Source: Rhodobacteraceae bacterium HLUCCO18
GTDB taxonomy: Bacteria; Pseudomonadota; Alphaproteobacteria; Rhodobacterales; Rhodobacteraceae
Length of the DNA: 64,000 bases
Assembly: GCA_001314805.1 (NCBI GenBank)
Contig: LJSY01000012.1
Location: forward strand, 17,297 to 81,296
Direction of reading: 5' to 3'
The notes beneath the pieces were generated by a model. The model made no database searches and was not told where the DNA came from. It saw only the letters and a program-made list of their open reading frames with translations. A program made the translations under genes and the position numbers. Positions 1-7,133 of the stretch are shown here, piece after piece (the stretch's first letter is position 1; the number at the start of each line of letters is the position of its first letter).

Positions 1-714
1 GTTGATGGCTTCCTGCACCGCGACCTGGTTCATCACGCCCCAGCCCCACATCACGACATAGTCGGGACGCTCGCGGCGGATCTGCAGCCACTGGTTGCCC
101 TGCTCCTGACCGGGGCTGTCCACCGCGATCTGGCTAAGCTCGAACCCATGCATCTCCGACAGCGTCTCGAGCGTGCGGATCGGCTCCCGGCCATAGGCCG
201 AGTTGTGGTACAGCAACGCGATGCTCTTGCCCTCGAGCGAGCCGTCATTCTCCTCCAGAAGCTGGTTCACGATCACGCTCGCCGCGTCCCAGTAGTTCGC
301 CGGATAGTTGAAGACGTGACTGAACACGTCGCCATTGGCGGCAGAGGTCCGGCCGTAGCCCATCGTATGCAGCGGGATGCCATCGGCCGTCGCGCGCGGG
401 ATCAGCTGGTAGGTGATGCCCGTCGATAGCGGCTGGTAGACCAGCGAGCCCTCGCCCTTGGTCGATTCGTAGCACTCCACGCCGCGCTCGGTGTTGTAGG
501 CCGTCTCGCAGCTGACGATGCGCAGGGGAACGCCGCCGATGCCGCCGTCCCGCTGGTTGAGCAGCGTGAAGTAATCCTGGTAGCCGTCCGAGAACGGGAT
601 GCCGCCCGCGGCGAAGGGCCCGGTCCGGTAGTGCAGGTCCGGAATGACCAGGTCCGCCAGCGCGGGGCCCGCGGCCATGGCGGTGGCAAGGGCCATCGTT
701 GCTAGTTTTTTCAT
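1..714 (-). CDS. ABC transporter substrate-binding protein, LivK type (partial, C-terminus off window)
   Basis: Periplasmic solute-binding component of the Liv-type importer encoded beside it. The reading frame runs from ATG at 714 to the window edge, giving the first 238 residues. It starts with a Sec signal peptide (MKKLATMALATAMAAGPALA) followed by a mature region with the type 1 periplasmic-binding fold pattern, including the F/Y-S-x-G stretch, a conserved disulfide-type Cys pair region (IVSCETAYN, VECYES) and YGRxxxRTL. A purine-rich stretch precedes the start. The neighbours livM, livH and livG on the same strand support the assignment. The true ligand is uncertain: with an acyl-CoA synthetase in the same cluster it may be an aromatic or aliphatic acid rather than leucine. 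The ATPase livF is not in the window and may lie to the left. Confidence 0.85.
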   Translation of the reverse strand, partial: MKKLATMALATAMAAGPALADLVIPDLHYRTGPFAAGGIPFSDGYQDYFTLLNQRDGGIGGVPLRIVSCETAYNTERGVECYESTKGEGSLVYQPLSTGITYQLIPRATADGIPLHTMGYGRTSAANGDVFSHVFNYPANYWDAASVIVNQLLEENDGSLEGKSIALLYHNSAYGREPIRTLETLSEMHGFELSQIAVDSPGQEQGNQWLQIRRERPDYVVMWGWGVMNQVAVQEAIN

Positions 715-842
715 CGGGTTTTTCCTCCCATGGGTTGATCCGACTTTTTCTTTCGTCCCGGTTGGGTTCCGGGTTTCTCGCTTGGCGGTCCCCGGTCGGG
801 GAACCACGACAACAGGGTGGGCGGGGTGGCCCACCGCGCCGC

Positions 843-1919
843 TCAATGCGGAAAGGGCCACAGTCTCAGTTTCTCCTTCAGAAGCGCCCAGAGTCGCGCC
901 AGCCCGTGCGGCTCCTTGATGAGGAAGAACATGATCAGGGCGCCGACGATGACGAACTCGAAATGCGTCGCCAACGCCGGGTCCCATCCCAGGCCGCCGG
1001 CGAAGAAGTTCCTCAGCGCCACCGGCAGAAGCACCATGAAGGCCGCGCCGGCGAAGGAACCGAAGATGCTTCCCAGCCCGCCGATGATGATCATGAAGAG
1101 CACGAGGAACGACTTGAGGATGCCGTAGGCCTCACCGACCTCGACCGCGCCGAGATAGACGGTGAACAGAAGCGCCCCGGCGATGCCCACGTAGAAGGAC
1201 GACACGGCGAAGGCCGACAGCTTCGCGCGCAGCGGGTTCACCCCGATGATCTCGGCGGCGATATCCATGTCGCGGATCGCCATCCACTGCCGCCCGAGCG
1301 CACCGCGCGTCAGGTTCCGCGCGACCCAGGCCAGCACGAAAACGAAGACGAAGCAGAACACGTATTTCACCCAGGCCTCGGCGTTCGGGCCGGTGACGGC
1401 GAAGCCGAACATCGAGCGTTCGGGCGCGCTGATCTGGCCCGAGGCGGAGTAGTTGTAGAACCATGGCACCTTGTTGAAGAGCCAGACGAGGAAGAACTGC
1501 GCCGCAAGCGTCGCCACCGCGAGGTAGAAACCCTTGATCCTCAGCGACGGCAGACCAAAGGCCACGCCGACGATCGCGGTCATCACCCCCGACAGGAGCG
1601 TGATCGTCACCATGTCCATCCATGGAAACGCCGTCATCAGCTTGTAGGAGGTGAAGGCGCCCACCGCCATGAACCCGCCGGTCCCCAGGCTGACCTGCCC
1701 GCAATACCCGGTGAGGATGTTCAGCCCGATCGCCGCGATGGCGTAGATCAGGAACGGGATCAGGATCGCGTTGGCCCAGTAGTCGTCGATGACGAAGGGC
1801 ACGATGGCCAGCCCGACAATGAGCACGAAATAGTAGCGATACCTGTCGAAGGCGATCGGAAAGGTCTGGTTGTCCTCGGCATAGGTCGTCTTGAAATCGC
1901 CGGCCTCACGATAGAACAT
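843..1919 (-). CDS. livM: branched-chain amino acid ABC transporter permease LivM
   Basis: Inner-membrane permease of 358 residues, normal length for LivM. It has about nine to ten hydrophobic segments from residue ~25 (YYFVLIVGLAIVPFV) to near the C-terminus (FVIVGALIMFFLI), and the LivM-type cytoplasmic EAA-like loop around GALGRQWMAIRDMDIAAEIIGV, which contacts the ATPases. It pairs with LivH to form the membrane channel. It lies between the substrate-binding protein gene (128 bases downstream) and a small membrane protein gene upstream. The downstream gap holds short G+C hairpins but no canonical terminator, so livM and the binding protein gene may be co-transcribed. Substrate specificity cannot be read from the sequence. 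Confidence 0.93.
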   Translation of the reverse strand: MFYREAGDFKTTYAEDNQTFPIAFDRYRYYFVLIVGLAIVPFVIDDYWANAILIPFLIYAIAAIGLNILTGYCGQVSLGTGGFMAVGAFTSYKLMTAFPWMDMVTITLLSGVMTAIVGVAFGLPSLRIKGFYLAVATLAAQFFLVWLFNKVPWFYNYSASGQISAPERSMFGFAVTGPNAEAWVKYVFCFVFVFVLAWVARNLTRGALGRQWMAIRDMDIAAEIIGVNPLRAKLSAFAVSSFYVGIAGALLFTVYLGAVEVGEAYGILKSFLVLFMIIIGGLGSIFGSFAGAAFMVLLPVALRNFFAGGLGWDPALATHFEFVIVGALIMFFLIKEPHGLARLWALLKEKLRLWPFPH

Positions 1920-2004
1920 CAGATGCCCCTCCCGCTTGCGTCGCGCATGCCGATGGCGCGGTGAACGTCAGCCCACCACGCGACACGCCGTTCATGTTGG
2001 ATGA

Positions 2005-2250
2005 TCAGTCCGCGTCGACCTTGCGACGCGCGTAAAGGCCCACGACCAACCCGATCGCGGCCAGCACCGCCGTGGTCCAGTTCAAGGTCTGCTGTCCGAA
2101 CAGCCCCGCCGCCAGGAAGAGGCCCGCGAACCAGAAGATCGCGAAGGCCACGGTCGTCACGATGGCCCACATCTTGCGCTCGCCGGTGCTGCGTCCGGTC
2201 GCAAACTCCGGCTTCCCGATATTCGGCTTCTGCAACTCGTCCAGTGCCAT
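2005..2250 (-). CDS. small two-helix membrane protein (81 aa)
   Basis: Not recognised. The 81-residue protein has a polar N-terminus of about 27 residues (MALDELQKPNIGKPEFATGR) and two hydrophobic segments (~28-50 and ~58-75), ending in a basic Ala-Arg-Arg-Lys tail, so it is probably a small inner-membrane protein. I chose ATG at 2250 because GGAAGGACACGGGG lies just upstream; the open frame extends further but that part is Arg-rich and unlike a protein. It lies between livM and livH on their strand and could be part of the liv transcript. It could also be divergently transcribed from the plus-strand small gene, the two sharing the 206-base gap 2251-2456. Confidence 0.65.
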   Translation of the reverse strand: MALDELQKPNIGKPEFATGRSTGERKMWAIVTTVAFAIFWFAGLFLAAGLFGQQTLNWTTAVLAAIGLVVGLYARRKVDAD

Positions 2251-2456
2251 GACCCCGTGTCCTTCCCCTGCTGCGAACGGTGGACGCTCCCCGGCCGCCC
2301 GGGCGCATGTCGTCTCGACGCGAGCGGAAATATGGCACCCAAAATTCGCAAAGGTAAGCTTTTTCTGCCGCAGGCCGGAGCGGTCCAAATCCGGACAAAC
2401 TATGACCATGATCTTCGTTAACCTTTTGGGCAGTATTTTTTCTGGAGGTCGCAATT

Positions 2457-2723
2457 ATGTCGTATGCCGACACACCCCATGTTTCTCCCACAAAGCCCCA
2501 ATCGGTTCCGGGCGCCATCGTCGATATCGTCGTCACCGTCGTCCGGGCCTTCATGGGCTCGCTTCTGGGCATTTCAACGGCGGCATTCTTCGGCGTTTTC
2601 GCCCTTGTCGTCTTCGCGGACATTTCGCTCGATATCGCGATCACCTCCGTCGCTCTGGCCATGAACGCGATGCTGCTGAGCCTCGTGGTTCTCGGCAATC
2701 TAGGGTCGCGCGACGACGGGTGA
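2457..2723 (+). CDS. small membrane protein (88 aa)
   Basis: Not recognised. It is 88 residues with a polar N-terminus (MSYADTPHVSPTKPQSVPGA) then two or three hydrophobic segments (about 21-45, 46-58 and 60-82) and a short GSRDDG tail. A good ribosome site (TGGAGGTCGCAATT) precedes the ATG, which supports translation. It is the only plus-strand gene inside the minus-strand liv cluster and converges on livH with a 24-base gap. Its upstream region contains TTAACC and an A/T-rich stretch around 2420-2450 that could hold a promoter. Likely an inner-membrane protein of unknown role. Confidence 0.7.
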   Translation: MSYADTPHVSPTKPQSVPGAIVDIVVTVVRAFMGSLLGISTAAFFGVFALVVFADISLDIAITSVALAMNAMLLSLVVLGNLGSRDDG

Positions 2724-2747
2724 TGCGAGTGGGGGACAGGCATCGCC

Positions 2748-3734
2748 CTACACCCTCTCGATGATCTTCTCGCCGAACAGGCCCTGCGGCCTGAAGACGA
2801 GGAAGACGAGCGCCAGCACATAGGCGAACCAGTTCTCGGTCGCGCCCCCGATCATCGGGCCGATGGCGAACTCGAACAGCGCCTCGCCCACTCCGATGAT
2901 CAGGCCGCCGACGATCGCGCCGGGGATCGAGGTGAATCCCCCCAGCATCAGCACCGGCAGCGCCTTGAGCGCGATCAGCGACAGTGAGAACTGAACGCCC
3001 GATTTCGCGCCCCACATGATGCCCGCCACCAGCGCCACGATGCCGGCGAGCGACCAGACCAGCACCCAGACGTAGTTGAGCTTGATGCCCACGGAGAGCG
3101 CCGCCTGATGGTCGTCGGCGACCGCCCGCATGGCCCTGCCCTGCTTGGTGTACTGGGCAAAGGCGATCAGCCCGCCCACCAGCACCGCTGCGATGATGGC
3201 CGCCGAGATGTCCAGGTTGTCGATGAAGAACCCGTAGCCGAAGATCTCGAAGGTCGCGAGGTCGATGGCATCGTTGATCCCCTGCGGCAGGCCGACATCG
3301 AGGTTGCGGATCTCCGAGCCCCACATCAGGTCCGAGACACCTTCGAGGAAATAGGCAAGCCCGATGGTCGCCATGAAAAGGATGATAGGCTCCTGCCCGA
3401 CAAGGTGCCGGAAGACGAACCTCTGCACGAGATAGGCGAAAGCGATCATGACAACGACGGTCAGCGCGATGGCGGCCAGCGCTGGCACCTCCCAGCCGAA
3501 ATAATGGACGTCGGTGCCGAAGATCTCGTTGATCAGATGCCCGAACGGCACGCGTCCCTGCTGGATGCCCACCAGCGTCATCGCCGCGAACAGCGCCATG
3601 ACCCCTTGCGCGTAGTTGAAAATGCCCGACGCCTTGAAGATGAGCACGAAGCCCAGCGCCACGAGCGCGTACATCACCCCGTTCAGAAGGCCGTTGAACG
3701 TGACCTCCATGGCGAAAATCAGTTGGTCGGGCAT
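2748..3734 (-). CDS. livH: branched-chain amino acid ABC transporter permease LivH
   Basis: Inner-membrane permease of 328 residues, the partner of LivM. The N-terminus has the LivH hallmark: hydrophobic LLNGVMYALVALGFVLIFKASGI followed by FNYAQG near residue 40. About eight hydrophobic segments follow. The conserved cytoplasmic loop QGRAMRAVADDHQAALSVGI (residues ~190-210) is the ATPase-contact segment of LivH permeases. livG starts upstream with a gap of about 60 bases, so the two are probably one operon. An 88-aa gene on the opposite strand ends 24 bases beyond its stop, so the transcript must either end or run through that gene antisense to reach livM. Confidence 0.93.
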   Translation of the reverse strand: MPDQLIFAMEVTFNGLLNGVMYALVALGFVLIFKASGIFNYAQGVMALFAAMTLVGIQQGRVPFGHLINEIFGTDVHYFGWEVPALAAIALTVVVMIAFAYLVQRFVFRHLVGQEPIILFMATIGLAYFLEGVSDLMWGSEIRNLDVGLPQGINDAIDLATFEIFGYGFFIDNLDISAAIIAAVLVGGLIAFAQYTKQGRAMRAVADDHQAALSVGIKLNYVWVLVWSLAGIVALVAGIMWGAKSGVQFSLSLIALKALPVLMLGGFTSIPGAIVGGLIIGVGEALFEFAIGPMIGGATENWFAYVLALVFLVFRPQGLFGEKIIERV

Positions 3735-3794
3735 GCGCGGCCTCCCTCGCTCGGAGTATCGGTGCGGGTAATGTGCGGGATGTGATGGGCGCGA

Positions 3795-4670
3795 TCAGTC
3801 ATGTGCGACCCCCAGATAGGCGTCGATGACCTCCTGGTTGGTGCGCACCTCGTCGGGCGTGCCGTCGCCGATCTTCTTGCCGTAATCCATCACCACGACC
3901 CGGTCGGAGAGGTCCATGACCACCCCCATGTCGTGTTCGATCAGCACGATGGTCGTGCCGAACTCGTCGTTCACGTCGAGGACGAAGCGGCTCATGTCCT
4001 CCTTCTCCTCGACATTCATGCCCGCCATGGGCTCGTCCAGAAGCAGGATCTGCGGCTCGGCGGCCAGCGCGCGGGCCAGTTCGACCCGCTTCTTCAACCC
4101 GTAGGGCAGACGGCCGACCGGCGTCTTGCGAATGTTCTGGATCTCGAGGAAATCGATGACTTCCTCGGCCTTCTGGCGGTTCGCGACCTCTTCGCGCTGG
4201 GCCTTTCCCCACCAGAAGGCCTGGTCGAGGAAATTGGCGCTCATGTGGTTGAGACGGCCCGTCATCACGTTGTCGAGCACCGTCATCCCCTCGAATAGCG
4301 CGATGTTCTGAAAGGTTCGCGCGATCCCCTGCCGCGCGATCTGGAAGGGCTTCATCGGTGGCCGACGCTCCCCGCGATACCAGACCTCTCCGTCCTGCGG
4401 GTGGTAGAAGCCGGAAATAACGTTGAGCATCGATGACTTGCCGGCGCCGTTGGGCCCGATGATCGCCCGGATCTCACCCTCGCGGATGTCGAAGGAGATA
4501 TCCTTGATCGCCTCGACGCCTCCGAATCGGAGCGTGATGTTCTTCATCTCCATCACCACGCCGCCGATCTTGCGGCCATCGGCGGTGACGTGATCCTCCG
4601 CGTCCGCGGTGTGGCCGCTCTCGTGGATCGCCGCGTCCAGAACTTCGCGGCTCGCTGCCGGATCGCTCAT
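3795..4670 (-). CDS. livG: branched-chain amino acid ABC transporter ATP-binding protein LivG
   Basis: Cytoplasmic ATPase, 291 residues. The ABC domain starts at residue ~40: Walker A GPNGAGKSS at ~72-80, a LivG-type signature LPYGLKKRVELARAL in place of LSGGQ, Walker B ILLLDEP, and the H-loop IEHDM near the end. The first ~40 residues (rich in Asp, Glu and Ala) are an extension not needed for the fold. I chose ATG at 4670 because it overlaps the stop of the upstream small membrane protein as ATGA, indicating translational coupling; the open frame continues upstream but is out of register with that gene. It energises LivHM. Confidence 0.93.
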   Translation of the reverse strand: MSDPAASREVLDAAIHESGHTADAEDHVTADGRKIGGVVMEMKNITLRFGGVEAIKDISFDIREGEIRAIIGPNGAGKSSMLNVISGFYHPQDGEVWYRGERRPPMKPFQIARQGIARTFQNIALFEGMTVLDNVMTGRLNHMSANFLDQAFWWGKAQREEVANRQKAEEVIDFLEIQNIRKTPVGRLPYGLKKRVELARALAAEPQILLLDEPMAGMNVEEKEDMSRFVLDVNDEFGTTIVLIEHDMGVVMDLSDRVVVMDYGKKIGDGTPDEVRTNQEVIDAYLGVAHD

Positions 4671-4936
4671 TCCCGTCCCCCTCCCGCCAAAAGCGTCACG
4701 ACGCCGACAAGCGTCCCATAGACCGCGAGCGCCACCGCGAGGGGCAGCAGTCCGCTGTCGCCGTAGCCCGCGAGATGGACAGCGCCGATGCCACAGCCCC
4801 CGGTGACCGCCCCGGAAAGTCCCGGTACCCAGGAGCGCCGAGCCACCCGCCCGATCACGGCCGCAAGCGCCAGCCCCAGGACCGCAAGCGCGGCGCCCGC
4901 CGCCAGTGCAGTCGCGTCGGCAGTCATTGCCCTCAT
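4667..4936 (-). CDS. small membrane protein coupled to livG and acyl-CoA synthetase
   Basis: Not recognised by name. It is 89 residues, almost entirely hydrophobic, with about three membrane segments (residues ~8-28, ~38-55 and ~62-82) separated by short Arg- or Gly-containing loops. Its ATG at 4936 overlaps the stop of the acyl-CoA synthetase as ATGA, and its stop overlaps the livG start as ATGA, so it is translated as the middle cistron of a coupled trio. This tight arrangement argues it is real and used together with the transporter, perhaps as an accessory membrane protein. An alternative start at 4927 would shorten it by three residues. Confidence 0.72.
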   Translation of the reverse strand: MRAMTADATALAAGAALAVLGLALAAVIGRVARRSWVPGLSGAVTGGCGIGAVHLAGYGDSGLLPLAVALAVYGTLVGVVTLLAGGGRE

Positions 4937-6909
4937 TCCGCCGCCACCTTCTCGCCGGACGTGTCGCCAACCACCGCGGCGTCGCGGATCTCGAGCGTGG
5001 CGCGGATCTTGCCCTTGCGCCCGTCCTCGTAGGTCACTTCCGTCTCCGTGTATTGCTCCGACCTGCCGGAATAGAGCGCCTCGATCAGGTCGCCGTATTT
5101 CTCCTCGATGATCCGGCGGCGCACCTTGCGGGTGCGGGTCAGTTCGCCGTCATCGGCGTCGAGTTCCTTGTGCAGCACGAGGAAGCGATGGATCTGGCAT
5201 CCCGACAGCATCTCGTCATCGGCGAGGCTGCGGTTCACCTCCTCCACATGGGACTGGATCGTCGCCATGACCTGCGGATGGCCCGCAAGCTCCTGGTAGG
5301 AGGCATAGGAGATGTTGTTGCGCTCGGCCCAGTTGCCCACCGCCGTCAGGTCGATATTGATGAAGGCGCAGCACATCTCGCGGCCGTTGCCGAAGACCAC
5401 CGCCTCGAGGATGTTGGGGTAGAACTTGAGCTTGTTCTCGACGTATTTCGGCGCAAAGAGCCGCCCGTCTGCCATCTTGCCCACGTCCTTGGCGCGGTCG
5501 ATGATCCTGAGCTGGCCGCTTTCCTCCTCGAAATAGCCCGCGTCTCCCGTGGCGACCCAGCCCTCGGCGTCCTTGGTGTCTGCGGTCGCCTCGGGGTTCT
5601 TGTAGTATTCCACGAAGGTGCCGGGAGACCGGTAATAGACCTCGCCGTTCTCGCCGATCCTGACCTCGACGCCCGGGGTCGGCACGCCGACCGTATCGGC
5701 GCGCACACCGCCGTCGGGCTGCTGGGTGATGAAGACCGAGGCCTCGGTCTGGCCGTAGAGCTGCTTTAGGTTGATCCCCAGCGAGCGCCAGAACTCGAAG
5801 ATTTCCGGCCCGATCGCCTCGCCCGCGGTATAGGCCACGCGCACGTTGGACATGCCTGCGCGGTTGCGCACCGGGCCGTATACCAGGATATCGCCCAGCC
5901 GGTACTTCAGCCGGTCCCAGAGGCCCACGGGTTCGCCGTCCATCAGCTTGGGGCCGACCTTGCGGGCGTGATCCATGAAGTAGTGAAACATGTTGCGCTT
6001 GAGCGGCTTGGCATCCTCCATCCGGATCGTCAGGATGGTGATCCGCTCCTCGAAATAGCGCGGCGGGGCGAAGAAATAGGTGGGCCCGATCTCGTGCAGG
6101 TTCTCGTACATCGTGGCCGGGCTTTCCGGGCAGTTCACGCAGAACCCCGTCCAGTAGGCCTGACCGATCGAAAAGATGAAATCGCCCACCCAGGCCATCG
6201 GCAGATAGGCGAGCACCTCGTCGCTTTCGCGCAGGTGGTCGAACTCGCTCGAGGCCTTCGACGCCTCGATGATGTTGCGGTTCGACAGGACCACGCCCTT
6301 CGATTTGCCGGTGGTCCCGCTGGTGTAGAGCATCACGCAGGTACTGTCGTAATCCAGTTCCGCTTCCCGCGCGGCGAGTTCCTTTTCGAACCGCTCGCGG
6401 GCGGCGCGCCCCTCGGCCTGTATGGTCGCCAGCGAATGCAGTCTCGTGTGGTCGTATTTCCTCAGGCCCCGCGGGTCCTGGTAGATGATGTGCTCGATCT
6501 GGTGAAGGCGCTCCTGCACCTCGATGGCCTTGTCGACCTGCTCCTGATCGCCCGCGATCACGAAGCGCGCGCCGGAGTGTTCCAGCACGTAAGCCATCTC
6601 CTCGGCCACCGCGTCCTGGTAGAGCGGCACGGGAACCGCGCCCACCTTTTGCGCCGCGACCATCGACCAGTAGAGCGCGGGGCGGTTGCGTCCGATGACA
6701 GCCACGTGGTCGCCGCGCTCCACGCCCAGCGCAAGCAGGCCCATGGCGATGGCCTCGATCTCCTCGGCGGTTTCCGCCCAGGTCCAGCTCTGCCAGATGC
6801 CGTATTCTTTTTCGCGATAGGCCGGCTTGGAACCGAACTGCACGGCGTTTCGCGCAAGAAGCGCAGGCACGGATTGAGGCGCGCCCGGAGGCGCGGTAAC
6901 GTCTGCCAA
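4933..6909 (-). CDS. long-chain acyl-CoA synthetase (AMP-forming)
   Basis: Cytoplasmic or membrane-associated enzyme that activates carboxylic acids to CoA thioesters with ATP. It shows the AMP-binding signature YTSGTTGKSKGVVLSN, the A5-type motif YGQTEAS, and the ATP/hinge region GWVATGDAGYF...IIDRAKDVGKMADG, as in long-chain fatty-acid/FAA1-like ligases. I propose TTG at 6909 as start because AAGGGAGG lies 7 bases upstream; an ATG at 6954 would add 15 residues without an equally good site. Length from TTG is 658 residues. Its stop overlaps the next gene as ATGA and the liv genes follow, which is common for uptake-plus-activation operons for aromatic or fatty acids. Confidence 0.9.
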   Translation of the reverse strand: MADVTAPPGAPQSVPALLARNAVQFGSKPAYREKEYGIWQSWTWAETAEEIEAIAMGLLALGVERGDHVAVIGRNRPALYWSMVAAQKVGAVPVPLYQDAVAEEMAYVLEHSGARFVIAGDQEQVDKAIEVQERLHQIEHIIYQDPRGLRKYDHTRLHSLATIQAEGRAARERFEKELAAREAELDYDSTCVMLYTSGTTGKSKGVVLSNRNIIEASKASSEFDHLRESDEVLAYLPMAWVGDFIFSIGQAYWTGFCVNCPESPATMYENLHEIGPTYFFAPPRYFEERITILTIRMEDAKPLKRNMFHYFMDHARKVGPKLMDGEPVGLWDRLKYRLGDILVYGPVRNRAGMSNVRVAYTAGEAIGPEIFEFWRSLGINLKQLYGQTEASVFITQQPDGGVRADTVGVPTPGVEVRIGENGEVYYRSPGTFVEYYKNPEATADTKDAEGWVATGDAGYFEEESGQLRIIDRAKDVGKMADGRLFAPKYVENKLKFYPNILEAVVFGNGREMCCAFINIDLTAVGNWAERNNISYASYQELAGHPQVMATIQSHVEEVNRSLADDEMLSGCQIHRFLVLHKELDADDGELTRTRKVRRRIIEEKYGDLIEALYSGRSEQYTETEVTYEDGRKGKIRATLEIRDAAVVGDTSGEKVAAE

Positions 6910-7012
6910 AGTCTGTCCTCCCTTCGCGTCGCCCTCCCAAGGCGCCGCGCCCACGACGTCCCGTCATTCGCGGGTCAGCCGATGCCGATATCGTGGCGAA
7001 GCTTTTGTGTCC

Positions 7013-7029
7013 GTCAAGTTTTACCTGAC
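7013..7029. promoter_or_regulatory. imperfect palindrome, candidate operator of the acyl-CoA synthetase/liv operon
   Basis: GTCAAGTTTTACCTGAC is a 17-base dyad with arms GTCAnGT/ACnTGAC. It lies ~100 bases upstream of the acyl-CoA synthetase start and also upstream of the histidine kinase gene on the other strand. On the minus strand it overlaps TTGACG, a possible -35 hexamer. This is inference from symmetry and position only; no regulator gene is adjacent. Confidence 0.3.
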
Positions 7030-7133
7030 TTTTTCTCAATCCTTACGAATTGTAACAGCGCGCCGGAGACGGTTGACGGCTCGGACCCACGCAGGACACT
7101 GCGGCAAGGGACGAGGATCTGCGGGAGGAGGCG

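Noticed and set aside
699..1964. Long plus-strand ORF opposite livM
   Set aside because: Rich in Arg, His and Glu with no domain pattern; livM on the other strand has clear membrane segments and family motifs.
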